DNA from: Accumulibacter sp. | Lineage (GTDB): Bacteria; Pseudomonadota; Gammaproteobacteria; Burkholderiales; Rhodocyclaceae | Assembly: GCF_023806635.1 (NCBI RefSeq) | Contig: NZ_JAMTDQ010000071.1 | Location: forward strand, 1-64,000 | DNA: 64,000 nucleotides | Direction of reading: 5' to 3' | Shown here: piece by piece, positions 26,259 through 34,776 of the stretch | Position numbering within the stretch: the stretch's first letter is position 1 | Layout: every line of letters begins with the position of its first letter | Program-made: the position numbers and the translations under genes | Notes under the pieces: generated by a model | Seen by the model: only the letters and a program-made list of their open reading frames with translations | Told to the model about the DNA's origin: nothing | Database searches by the model: none

Positions 26259-29200
26259 ACCGCTTCTCCGGTGGCGACGGGCCGGCGGCCGCGGCGCGGC
26301 GCGGCCGCCGGCAGCGCCGCGTGCAGCGGCCGCAACAGGCGCTCGGCGAGGACGAAGAACTCGCCGCCAGCGCTCAGGACCTGGAAGTCCGGATAGACGC
26401 GGCGCAGGCAGGGGTCCCGGTCGACCTCGCCCGGCTGCTGCTCGCCGCCGTCGTACACCTTGCGTGCATCGTCCTCGCGGCCCGAGTGCAGCCAGGCAAA
26501 GGCCGCCCGCACCGCCAGCGGCAACGGCCGGCGCATGCCGTCGTGCCAGGCCAGCAGGAATTGCCGCAACAGGGCCGCCGCCGCGTCCGGCGGCAACGGG
26601 GCGAGTTCGACGTCGCCCTGCTTGCCGAGCAGCAGCGTCGTCAGCGGACCGACCGCGACCTGCATTGCCAGGTGCCGCAGCCAGTGCCGGACGACGCTGT
26701 CGCCACGAACCCGCTGGCCATCCACCAGCTCGCGGCTATCGACGACGACCTGGCCGAGGTTGTCAGCGCCGTCGTTGCGCACGCCGCCGAGCCAGTCGGC
26801 GATCTGCAGCGGCTGGCCGGCGATCGCCACCTCCAGGCAGAGTTCGTGTTCACCGGCCACCGCCAGCGGCCAGCGCGCGAGGGCCTGCCGATGGCGCGCG
26901 AAGAGGTCGTCGAGTGGTGCCAGCAGTTCCTCGCCCAGCACCTCGCCGAAGGCGCCGGCCGGCAGCGCACCGCGGCGTTCGATGGCGGCGAGCCGGGCAC
27001 GGCCGGCCGCGCCGATGTCCTCGCCACGCTGCAGCGCGGCAAGCTCGACGGCAATCAGTTCGTCCTGCAGCTGCCAGCGCGCCAGACCATCGACGACGAA
27101 GGGCTCCTGGTCTTCGCCGGCCGGGTCGTCGGCGGCGAAGACGACGCCGAGACGCTGGCGGAAGAAGGATCGCACCGGATGCGCGAGGAAATCCTCCAGT
27201 TCGCGCAGCGACAGCGGCTCGTCACGCGCCGGCGGCGGCAACGGCGCCGCATTGCCGGGCCGCTGACCGTCCGCCGGCGGCAGCGCGTCGGCCTGCCATT
27301 CGCGGGCATAGGTGAACAGGCCGGCAGCGGTCGCCGGCGTCGGGAAATAATCGGCGCTGAATGGCTGCAGCCGGTGTTCGACGGTCAGCGCCGCGAGCAG
27401 CGCCGTGCCCGCATCGACGCCGCCGGCAGGCGCGCCGTCGCCGGCAGCGGCCAGCCGCCAGCCGGCGGCGAGATGATCGCGCAACTGGCCGACGAGTACC
27501 GACGGCGGTCGCGGACGGTTGTCGTTGATGCTGCGGCCGACCCACGAGATGTGCAGGTGTTCGCGCGCCGAGAGCACCGCTTCGAGAAAGAGGTAGCGAT
27601 CGTCCTCGCGCCGCGAGCGGTCGCCGGGGCGGTGATCGCCGGCCATGAGGTCGAAATCGGTCGCCGTCCGGCTGCGCGGATAGTCGCCGTCGTTCATGCC
27701 GAGCAGGCAGACGCGACGAAACGGGATGGCGCGCATCGGCATCAGCGTCGCGAAGGTGATCGCGCCGGCGAAGAAGCGCTGCGTCAGGCCGCCGCCATCG
27801 AGGCTGGCGAGCCAGTGCGCGCCGACCACCGACAGCGGCAGATCCGCGCTCAGCGCGGCGGCGTCGCACGCTTCCTGCCAGCGCTGCAGTGCGCCCTCGA
27901 GCTGCAGCAGGGTGAAGGCGTCGGCAGCGTCGTCGGCGGCGAAGAAATCGGCCAGCAACTGCCGCAGGCGAACACACCAGGTGGCGGCCGGCGCCACGCT
28001 GCGCAGCGTCTGCCAGCACGCCTGCAGACGCTCGATCAGTTGCAGCAGCGGTCCGAGCAACGCGGCGTCGATGCCGCCGATCTCGTCGTGCGGCTCGATC
28101 CCCCGCCAAGCGCCAGCGCTGGTGCCGACGGCGTAGCCGAGCAGCATGCGGCGGCAGCCGAACAGCCAGGTATTCGCCGCCGCCTCCTCCGCCGCCCGCG
28201 GCAGGCCGAAGCTCGCGCGGTGCTCGGCGTGCAGGCCCCAGCGGATGCCGGCGCCGCGGATCCAGCGATGCAGCAGCGGCAGGTCTTCCTCGCTGATCGC
28301 GAAGCGCCGTCGCAGCGCCGGCACCTCGAGCAGGTCGAGCACATCGCTCGCCGCCAGCCGCGACCGTGGCAGCGCCAGCAGTTTTTCGAGCGCCTGCAGC
28401 AGCGGGTCGCATTGCCGCCGCGACTGGTCGACGATGGTGAACGGCAGATGACGCGGATCATCGGCGGGCAGCAGGCCGAAGACCGCCTGCACGTGCGCGG
28501 CGTAGGCGCCGATGTCGGGCACCATGACGATGATGTCGTGCGGCCGCAGGCTCGGGTCGGCGTTGCAGGCGGCGAGGAGCTGGTCGTGCAGGATCTCGAC
28601 CTCGCGCTGCGCGCTGTGCGCGACGTGGAAGCGCAGCGACGAGTCCTGCCGCGGATCGACCGCCGGCCAGCAGGCGCGGGTCTCGGGCAGCGGCCGCAGG
28701 TCGAGGATGTCGTCCTGCAGCTGTTGCAGCAGGCTGGCCGTGCCACAGGTCGCGAACAGCTCGATGCGCTGTGGGCTCGCCGCCGTCCAGCCGCCGCGCG
28801 GCCGCTCTGCCGGCTGCCCGTCGCACTCGTCGAGCAGGTCGATGAAGTCGCGTCCCTGTTTGCCCCAGGCGGCCAGCAGCGGCTGTGCATGCGCGTGCAG
28901 CAGCTCCGGCGGCAGTTCACCGGGCATTCCCGGCCGCCTCGACTGGCGGCCGCTGCTGCGGCGCAGGAGGTCGCGATCGGCGACGATGTCGGCCCAGTGA
29001 TGGCGGCACGGGTTGTGCACGCAGATCAGGACCTGCGTCCACCGCGCCAGCACGGCCAGCACTTCGAGCGCCTGCTGCGGCAGGCTGGAAATACCGAAGA
29101 CCAGCACCCGGCCTGGCAATCCGTCCGGCCGTCCGGGCGCGGTCCACTGCCGCGCACGCTCGAGGAAGGCGGCATGGACCGCGGCGCGACTGGTCATCGC

Positions 29201-29884
29201 CGTCGCCGCGGACGCTCCACCGACCACCACGTCAGCTAGGAGCGCGCGCCACAGCGCCGCCTGCCAGCGCTGCCCGGCCGGCAGCGGCCGGCTGTTGCCG
29301 CGCCGGTCGGACAACACGTCGCTGCCCGCTGCCCAGGCGGCGAGCCAGTCGGCCCGATAGACCTGATACTGGTCAAAGAGGTCGGCCAGGCGCTCAGCCA
29401 GCTGGAAACACTTGCGCTGCTCGTCATCGTGCGCGAGAAAGGCGCGCAGCGGTCCGTACTCCGGCCGGCTGCCGACCTGCGGCAACAGGCGCAACAGCCG
29501 CCAGAGCAGGCGGTCCTTGTCGAAGGGTGAGGATGCGGGCACCGCCTCGCGCCCGAGCAGCGAGCGATAGGCCTGCCAGAAGAAGCGGGCCGGCAGCGAC
29601 ACCGCGAGCCCGGCCGCGATGCCCAGACCGCCGGCTTCGCCGCCGGCGCCGGCGGCATCGGCGGCAAGCGCCATCTTCAGCCACTGCGCGATGCCGTTGC
29701 TGTGCACCAGGATGAGTTCGTCGTCGAGCGGCGGCAGCGGGTGTCGCTTCATCCAGGCAACCACCAGATCGCGCAGGATCTCGGGCTGGTTGCTGTGCAC
29801 GACGATCAGGCCGGGTTCAGGAAGCGAGGAGGACAGGGTCTTCTCCGGGCAATGGGCAAGTGGCGCGTCGTGCGGCCGATTCAA
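26255..29884 (-). CDS. recC: Exodeoxyribonuclease V gamma subunit
   Basis: 1209 aa. Chi-recognition/scaffold subunit of RecBCD. The N-terminus has LIVVHSNQPEILRDLV and ELILVHSNGIAQWLKMAL, both RecC marks; as expected, no functional Walker A is seen. The central FPxxC-like VCLLGMNDGDYPR and the C-terminal PLSLRELEDFLAHP are also family-typical. The start is TTG at 29884, whose bases overlap the yaaA stop (TTGA). A short leader of about 25 residues precedes the conserved core, so a slightly later start is possible. Confidence 0.95.
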   Translation of the reverse strand: MNRPHDAPLAHCPEKTLSSSLPEPGLIVVHSNQPEILRDLVVAWMKRHPLPPLDDELILVHSNGIAQWLKMALAADAAGAGGEAGGLGIAAGLAVSLPARFFWQAYRSLLGREAVPASSPFDKDRLLWRLLRLLPQVGSRPEYGPLRAFLAHDDEQRKCFQLAERLADLFDQYQVYRADWLAAWAAGSDVLSDRRGNSRPLPAGQRWQAALWRALLADVVVGGASAATAMTSRAAVHAAFLERARQWTAPGRPDGLPGRVLVFGISSLPQQALEVLAVLARWTQVLICVHNPCRHHWADIVADRDLLRRSSGRQSRRPGMPGELPPELLHAHAQPLLAAWGKQGRDFIDLLDECDGQPAERPRGGWTAASPQRIELFATCGTASLLQQLQDDILDLRPLPETRACWPAVDPRQDSSLRFHVAHSAQREVEILHDQLLAACNADPSLRPHDIIVMVPDIGAYAAHVQAVFGLLPADDPRHLPFTIVDQSRRQCDPLLQALEKLLALPRSRLAASDVLDLLEVPALRRRFAISEEDLPLLHRWIRGAGIRWGLHAEHRASFGLPRAAEEAAANTWLFGCRRMLLGYAVGTSAGAWRGIEPHDEIGGIDAALLGPLLQLIERLQACWQTLRSVAPAATWCVRLRQLLADFFAADDAADAFTLLQLEGALQRWQEACDAAALSADLPLSVVGAHWLASLDGGGLTQRFFAGAITFATLMPMRAIPFRRVCLLGMNDGDYPRSRTATDFDLMAGDHRPGDRSRREDDRYLFLEAVLSAREHLHISWVGRSINDNRPRPPSVLVGQLRDHLAAGWRLAAAGDGAPAGGVDAGTALLAALTVEHRLQPFSADYFPTPATAAGLFTYAREWQADALPPADGQRPGNAAPLPPPARDEPLSLRELEDFLAHPVRSFFRQRLGVVFAADDPAGEDQEPFVVDGLARWQLQDELIAVELAALQRGEDIGAAGRARLAAIERRGALPAGAFGEVLGEELLAPLDDLFARHRQALARWPLAVAGEHELCLEVAIAGQPLQIADWLGGVRNDGADNLGQVVVDSRELVDGQRVRGDSVVRHWLRHLAMQVAVGPLTTLLLGKQGDVELAPLPPDAAAALLRQFLLAWHDGMRRPLPLAVRAAFAWLHSGREDDARKVYDGGEQQPGEVDRDPCLRRVYPDFQVLSAGGEFFVLAERLLRPLHAALPAAAPRRGRRPVATGEAV

Positions 29885-30651
29885 CGACGGCGGCGGAACA
29901 GCAGGACGCCGGGCGCGGCGCCGGGTCCGGCAAAGGCGTAGCCGTCGCTGTCGAAATCCTCGAGCGCGGCGACCTCCGACAGCCGGTTGACGATCACGTA
30001 ACGCGCCATCAGGCCGCGCGCGCGCTTGGCAAAGAAGCTGACGACGCGGAAGCGGCCGCCGCTCCAGTCCTCGAACACCGGCTGCACGACGGGAACCGAC
30101 AGCTGCTGCGGCAACAGCGCCCGGAAGTACTCCTCCGACGCCAGGTTGAGCAGGACGCCCGCCGCCGCCGCACGCACCGCTTCATCGACGGCGGCGGTGA
30201 TGCGCTCGCCCCAGAACGCGTACAGATCGCGGCCACGCTCGTTGGACAGGCGGCTGCCCATCTCCAGCCGGTAGGGCTGCATCAGGTCGAGGGGTCGCAG
30301 GACGCCGTACAGGCCCGACAGGATGCGCAGCCTCGCCTGCGCGAATTGCAGGTCGTCGGCGGACAGCGAAGCGGCGTCGAGCCCGTCGTAGACGTCGCCG
30401 TTGAATGCCAGGACGGCCTGCCTGGCATTCGCCGGTGTGAACGGCCGTGCCCATTCGGCATAGCGGGTGGCGTTGAGCACCGCCAGCTGGTCGCTGATCT
30501 TCATCAGGCTGGCGATCTCCGCCGGCGACAGGCGGCGCAGGCGGTCGACGAGGATCTGCGACTGCTCGAGCAGGGCCGGCTGCGAGTATTCGGCAACCGT
30601 CGGCGGCGTCCGATAGTCGAGTGTCTTGGCGGGCGAGAGAACGAGGATCAT
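29881..30651 (-). CDS. yaaA: Peroxide stress protein YaaA (UPF0246)
   Basis: 256 aa, typical YaaA length. Starts MILVLSPAKTLDY; carries ARLRILSGLYGVLRPLD and the NLASEEYF block of the family. In E. coli YaaA lowers intracellular iron under peroxide stress and binds DNA structures. Here its stop overlaps the recC start, placing it first in the recCBD operon, which links peroxide stress and double-strand-break repair by position. The ATG at 30651 is the first codon of the conserved protein. Confidence 0.95.
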   Translation of the reverse strand: MILVLSPAKTLDYRTPPTVAEYSQPALLEQSQILVDRLRRLSPAEIASLMKISDQLAVLNATRYAEWARPFTPANARQAVLAFNGDVYDGLDAASLSADDLQFAQARLRILSGLYGVLRPLDLMQPYRLEMGSRLSNERGRDLYAFWGERITAAVDEAVRAAAAGVLLNLASEEYFRALLPQQLSVPVVQPVFEDWSGGRFRVVSFFAKRARGLMARYVIVNRLSEVAALEDFDSDGYAFAGPGAAPGVLLFRRRR

Positions 30652-30781
30652 CGGCTGTCTCCGGAAGGTGGCGGGATGACGGTCTGTGCATTCTGCTAAT
30701 ATCGGCGATTGTAATCGACGCCGTGCCGCAGCCGCCGGCGCTGCCCGCCGGCTGCCGCCGGGATCGGCAGGCGTCGCCGGA

Positions 30782-32845
30782 ATGAGAAGAACGCAGCCGT
30801 CCATGGAAGAAATCCTCGACCGTCTTGCCCTGCCGGACAGCGACCTGCCCGCGCTGCTCGCCGAACTCGTAGCCCGGCTGCGCCCGGATGACGCCCGCGA
30901 TTCCGAATCGGCGCGGCGCAACCTGCAGGCGCTCTGCCACATCCTGCACACCCGCCAGGATCTGCGCCACGCCCTGCGCAACGGCCTGACGACACTGGCG
31001 CAGACATACCGCCACGGCGAGCTGTACACCTCGACCGGCATCCTGCCGAACACCGGCTTCGTCGCCGAAAGCCTGCACCGCATCGGCCACAAGCTCCTGC
31101 CCGAGGTGCTCGATCCCGACCTGCTGCGCAGCGTCCTGCGGCGTGCCTTCGACCACCCCGGAGATCGCCGCTGGGTGGTCGGCGTCGGTGAGCAGGCGTG
31201 GGTGGAACTGCTGGCGGCGATCCGCTTCGACGAGGGTGAGCCGGCCGCCAGCGTGCCGCCATCGGTCGTCCAGGTTCTCCGCTCGCTGCGCGTGCTGTCG
31301 CACTGGATCGCCGCCTGTGGCATGGAGCCCGATCTGTTGCGGCTCGAGCGCTCGCTCGAGACACACGAATCGCCGTTCACCGAGCAGGGCCGCGAGATGA
31401 GCGCGTACATCGCGGCCTGTGCCGAGAACTGGGGCCGGCCGCCCGCCGCCGACAGCGATGATCGCCAGCTGCGGGTGCTCTTCAGCCAGTGCCTGGAGGT
31501 GATCGAGAAGGTCCGCCGCACGGCCGCCCGCAACGGCACCAGCATCCGCCTCACCTACCACCTGCAGCGGCTGCGGCAACTGCTGCGGCGCTGCGAACAA
31601 CTGCTCGACATCCTCGCCGCACTGCAGGCCGACCCGCGCGGCGGCGGCGCCTACCCGGCGATCGTCACGCTGTTCGTGCAGCTGGTGCGCGAGGAATGCC
31701 TGCGCAACAACCTGCCGCGGCACTGGCGCCAGAACACCGAGATCCTCGCCCTGCGGGTGACCGAAAACGCCAGCCATCATGGCGAACACTACATCACCGA
31801 GACCCGCTCGGAGTACTGGCAGATGTGCCGCTCGGCGATGATCGGCGGCTTCGTCATTGCCTTCATGGCCTGCCTGAAGATCCTGCTCAGCAAGGCAGAG
31901 ATGCCGCCCCTGACCGGCGCCATCACCTACTGCCTCGACTACGGCCTCGGCTTCTGCCTGATCCACATCCTGCGCGGAACGGTCGCCACCAAGCAGCCGG
32001 CGATGACGGCCAACGCCATCGCCGCCAGCATCAGCGAGGCGGGCGGCCGGCTGCGCGACGTCGAGGAGCTGACCACCCTGATCGCCCGCACCTGTCGCAG
32101 CCAGATCGTCGCCATCCTGGGCAACGTCGGCGTCGCGATCCCGCTGGCCGCACTGCTTACGCTGGCGATCTTCGCCGTCAGCGGCGAGCACTTCACGAGC
32201 GAGACCAAGGCGGTGCACCTGCTTGCCGAGCAGAGCCCGATCCACAGCGGCGCGGTCTTCTATGCCGCCATCGCCGGCCTCTGGCTGTTCGTCTCCGGGC
32301 TGCTCAGCGGGTATTACGACAACTATGCCGCCTACAACAGGATTCCCGAACGCATCCTGCAGCTCCGCTGGCCGCGCCGCCTGTTCGGCGAGGCACGCAT
32401 GCAGCGCGTTGCCGCCTACATCGGCGACAACCTCGGCGCACTCGCCGGCAACCTGCTCTTCGGCTTCCTGCTCGGCGGCACGACGCTGCTCGGGGTGCTG
32501 CTCGGCCTGCCGCTCGACATCCGCCACGTCGCCTTCTCTTCGGCCTTCGTCGGCATCGCCTTCGTCGACCTGGGATACTCACCGGATGCCTCGCTCTTCC
32601 TCTGGGCCGTTCTCGGCGTCGCCATGATCGGCGTCATCAACCTGACGGTGAGCTTCGCGCTGGCGCTGAACGTCGCGCTGCGCGCGCGCCAAGTCGCCGA
32701 GTCGGCGTGGCGGAGCCTGGCACGGGCGGTGCTGGCACATCTCGTTCGTCGGCCCGGCGACTTCTTCCTGCCGCCGCGAGGACCCGATCTAACGTCCGCT
32801 GCGACAGGAAGGAACGCCCTTCGCCGGCAGGACGCGGGCCATTGA
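30782..32845 (+). CDS. COG4389-type membrane protein ('site-specific recombinase' Gcr family)
   Basis: About 687 aa. The N-terminal half is soluble and helical (RRNLQALCHILHTRQDLRHAL). The C-terminal half has several membrane segments, e.g. MIGGFVIAFMACLKILL, AALLTLAIFAV and LLFGFLLGGTTLLGVLLGL. It matches the proteobacterial family annotated as site-specific recombinase (COG4389). No recombinase catalytic motif is visible, and the name is probably historical. Start could be 30782 or the ATG at 30803. Divergent from yaaA, 130 nt apart. Confidence 0.75.
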   Translation: MRRTQPSMEEILDRLALPDSDLPALLAELVARLRPDDARDSESARRNLQALCHILHTRQDLRHALRNGLTTLAQTYRHGELYTSTGILPNTGFVAESLHRIGHKLLPEVLDPDLLRSVLRRAFDHPGDRRWVVGVGEQAWVELLAAIRFDEGEPAASVPPSVVQVLRSLRVLSHWIAACGMEPDLLRLERSLETHESPFTEQGREMSAYIAACAENWGRPPAADSDDRQLRVLFSQCLEVIEKVRRTAARNGTSIRLTYHLQRLRQLLRRCEQLLDILAALQADPRGGGAYPAIVTLFVQLVREECLRNNLPRHWRQNTEILALRVTENASHHGEHYITETRSEYWQMCRSAMIGGFVIAFMACLKILLSKAEMPPLTGAITYCLDYGLGFCLIHILRGTVATKQPAMTANAIAASISEAGGRLRDVEELTTLIARTCRSQIVAILGNVGVAIPLAALLTLAIFAVSGEHFTSETKAVHLLAEQSPIHSGAVFYAAIAGLWLFVSGLLSGYYDNYAAYNRIPERILQLRWPRRLFGEARMQRVAAYIGDNLGALAGNLLFGFLLGGTTLLGVLLGLPLDIRHVAFSSAFVGIAFVDLGYSPDASLFLWAVLGVAMIGVINLTVSFALALNVALRARQVAESAWRSLARAVLAHLVRRPGDFFLPPRGPDLTSAATGRNALRRQDAGH

Positions 32846-32976
32846 CCGGCGAAGCATGCATTCGCCTTGACCCGGACACGGGATTTTCCTATCCTGCGGC
32901 CATGGCCGGGATCCGGCGGATCGTCCGGCCGACCGCACCACCCACTCCTCCCCATCGCACGACATGCAAAGGAATC

Positions 32977-33435
32977 ATGATGACTGAAGCCAAGCCCCCC
33001 GCCAAGAAGGCATCCGCGACCCGCAAGACCCCCACCCCGGCTGCAGCCGAAGCGCCAGTCAAGGCCGCGGCAGCACCCGCGGCCGCCGCAGGCGCCACCG
33101 AAGCGGTCGCTGCCGAGGCAGTGGCGAAAGCGCCCGCGAGCAGGAAGACGGCCGCGCCGCCGGCCGAGAAGAAGAGTCCGGCGAAGCCAGCCGCGGCAGC
33201 CCCCGCCGCTGCCGCGACAGAGCAGGCGGTCGCCGCCGCGCCCGTCGAGGAGGCCGCCGCGCCAACACCCGCTGCGCCGGCAGTGACCCCGCCGAGTGCC
33301 GAGGAACGCTATCGCATGGTCGAGTCGGCCGCCTATTTCATCGCCGAGAAGGATGGCTTCCAGGGCTGCGCCACGCATTACTGGACCCTGGCCGAGCGCG
33401 AGATCGCCGTCAGCCTCGGCGAAGTCGAGGCTTGA
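32977..33435 (+). CDS. Ala/Lys/Pro-rich protein with C-terminal DUF2934 domain
   Basis: 152 aa. Residues 1-100 are low-complexity Ala/Lys/Pro repeats resembling histone H1-like or PhaP/PhaF tails. The last ~40 residues (ERYRMVESAAYFIAEKDGF then HYWTLAEREI) match DUF2934. The ATG-ATG start has AAAGGA upstream. The function is unknown; basic tails of this type bind DNA or polymer granules in other proteins. Followed 48 nt later by another small gene on the same strand. Confidence 0.8.
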   Translation: MMTEAKPPAKKASATRKTPTPAAAEAPVKAAAAPAAAAGATEAVAAEAVAKAPASRKTAAPPAEKKSPAKPAAAAPAAAATEQAVAAAPVEEAAAPTPAAPAVTPPSAEERYRMVESAAYFIAEKDGFQGCATHYWTLAEREIAVSLGEVEA

Positions 33436-33483
33436 TATGGCACCGTCCAGCCGACCGCCAGTGACCCTGGACAGGAGCCCTGC

Positions 33484-33957
33484 ATGCGCAAGCGTCTGAT
33501 CGCCGACCGGCAACCCGAGGCCGCGCAAGCACCGGCCGACTGGCTGCGGCTGGACGAACTCACCGAGGTCGAGATCAGCTCCGAGGATGTGGCCCATCCG
33601 ATCGAGTCGGCGCTGCTCGCCGCCGCCGGCAAGGGCTGGCGCGCCTCGCTTCCCGGCCGCCAGACCATCCGCCTGATCTTCGCCCAACCACAGCGGCTGC
33701 GCCTGATCTCGCTGCGTTTCGTCGAAACTTCCCGCCAGCGCACGCAGGAGTACCTTCTGCGCTGGTCTGGCGACGGCGGCGCGTCGTTCCACGACATCGT
33801 CCGCCAGCAATGGAACTTCGACCCCCGAGAGGCCAGCACACAGACCGAGAATCACCAGGTCGACCTTGCTGCGGTCGGCGTCCTCGAACTGATCATCACA
33901 CCCGACATCGCCGACCCGCAGGCGATCGCCTCGCTCGCCGAGATGCGCCTGGCCTGA
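33484..33957 (+). CDS. Hypothetical protein, discoidin-like beta-rich fold
   Basis: 157 aa, no signal peptide. The pattern of short beta strands (IRLIFAQPQRLRLISLRF, EYLLRWSGDGGASFHDIVRQQWNF at separate places) recalls F5/8 type C or carbohydrate-binding-like folds, but the match is weak. The start has ACAGGAG 6-7 nt upstream. Same direction as the DUF2934 gene and likely co-transcribed. No specific function is claimed. Confidence 0.7.
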   Translation: MRKRLIADRQPEAAQAPADWLRLDELTEVEISSEDVAHPIESALLAAAGKGWRASLPGRQTIRLIFAQPQRLRLISLRFVETSRQRTQEYLLRWSGDGGASFHDIVRQQWNFDPREASTQTENHQVDLAAVGVLELIITPDIADPQAIASLAEMRLA

Positions 33958-34072
33958 GAACCTGCCGGGCGGCTGTTGCCGCTGCCCAAGGCCGTGTCAT
34001 TGCCTCTCCGGCGCCATCGCGATCTGGACCCGCAAACGCGGCGCAGCGGGCCCTGCAGGCCCCGCCGCGCGA

Positions 34073-34570
34073 TCATCCCTCCTCGAGCAGGCTGCGCAGC
34101 ATCCACGCCGTCTTCTCATGCACCTCGAGTCGCTGCGTCAGGAGATCGGTGGTCGGCTGATCGTTGGCCGCGGTCACCACCGGCAGCAGTTCGCGCGCCG
34201 TCCGTGCCGTCGCCTCCTGCGCGGCGACGAGATGGCGGATCATCTCCGTTGCCCGTGGAACCCCCTCCACCTCGGCGATCGAGGCAATGCGGCTGAACTC
34301 GCGATAGGTGCCTGGCGCCGGGTGACCCAGTGCGCGAATCCGCTCGGCGATGACGTCGAGCGCGGCCCATTGTTCCGTGTACTGCGCCATGAACATCAGG
34401 TGCAGTGTGTTGAACATCGGCCCGGTGACGTTCCAGTGGAAGTTGTGCGTCATCAGGTAGAGGGTATAGCTGTCGGCGAGCAGTGCCGACAGGCCGTGCG
34501 CGATCTTCTCGCGATCGTCGGCGCTGATGCCGATGTTGATCGCGGGTGCAGTGGCAGTCATCTTTTCCAT
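34073..34570 (-). CDS. dps: Dps family ferritin-like DNA-protection protein
   Basis: 165 aa, the usual Dps length. The ferroxidase region reads LMTHNFHWNVTGPMF and HLMFMAQYTEQWAALDVIAERI, with the conserved His, Asp and Glu. Dps oxidises and stores iron and protects DNA against peroxide. AAGGAGG lies 7 nt before the ATG at 34570, a perfect ribosome binding site, so the longer in-frame start at 34618 is unlikely. Confidence 0.96.
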   Translation of the reverse strand: MEKMTATAPAINIGISADDREKIAHGLSALLADSYTLYLMTHNFHWNVTGPMFNTLHLMFMAQYTEQWAALDVIAERIRALGHPAPGTYREFSRIASIAEVEGVPRATEMIRHLVAAQEATARTARELLPVVTAANDQPTTDLLTQRLEVHEKTAWMLRSLLEEG

Positions 34571-34776
34571 GGTACGACCTCCTTCAGTGAACAATCCGGC
34601 CAGCAGGATACTGGTCACGAATGCGTCCCGCTGCGGGCCCCCCGACGCGCGAAGCGCTCCCTCCCTGCCCCGACACCATCATCCTGGGCAGCGACGTATC
34701 CGACGCATGACCTGATTCTAGAAACAGACCGACGATGGATCCAATGAATTGTCGAGATGATCTCAATTGCCAGGAG

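Noticed and set aside
22344-29239. Very long plus-strand open frames opposite recD, recB and recC
   Set aside because: Antisense shadows. RecBCD motifs and overlapping starts on the minus strand settle the coding strand.
30782-32845. A true site-specific recombinase and thus a mobile element
   Set aside because: Despite the family name, the protein has membrane segments and no visible tyrosine or serine recombinase motif, and no attachment-like repeats flank it.
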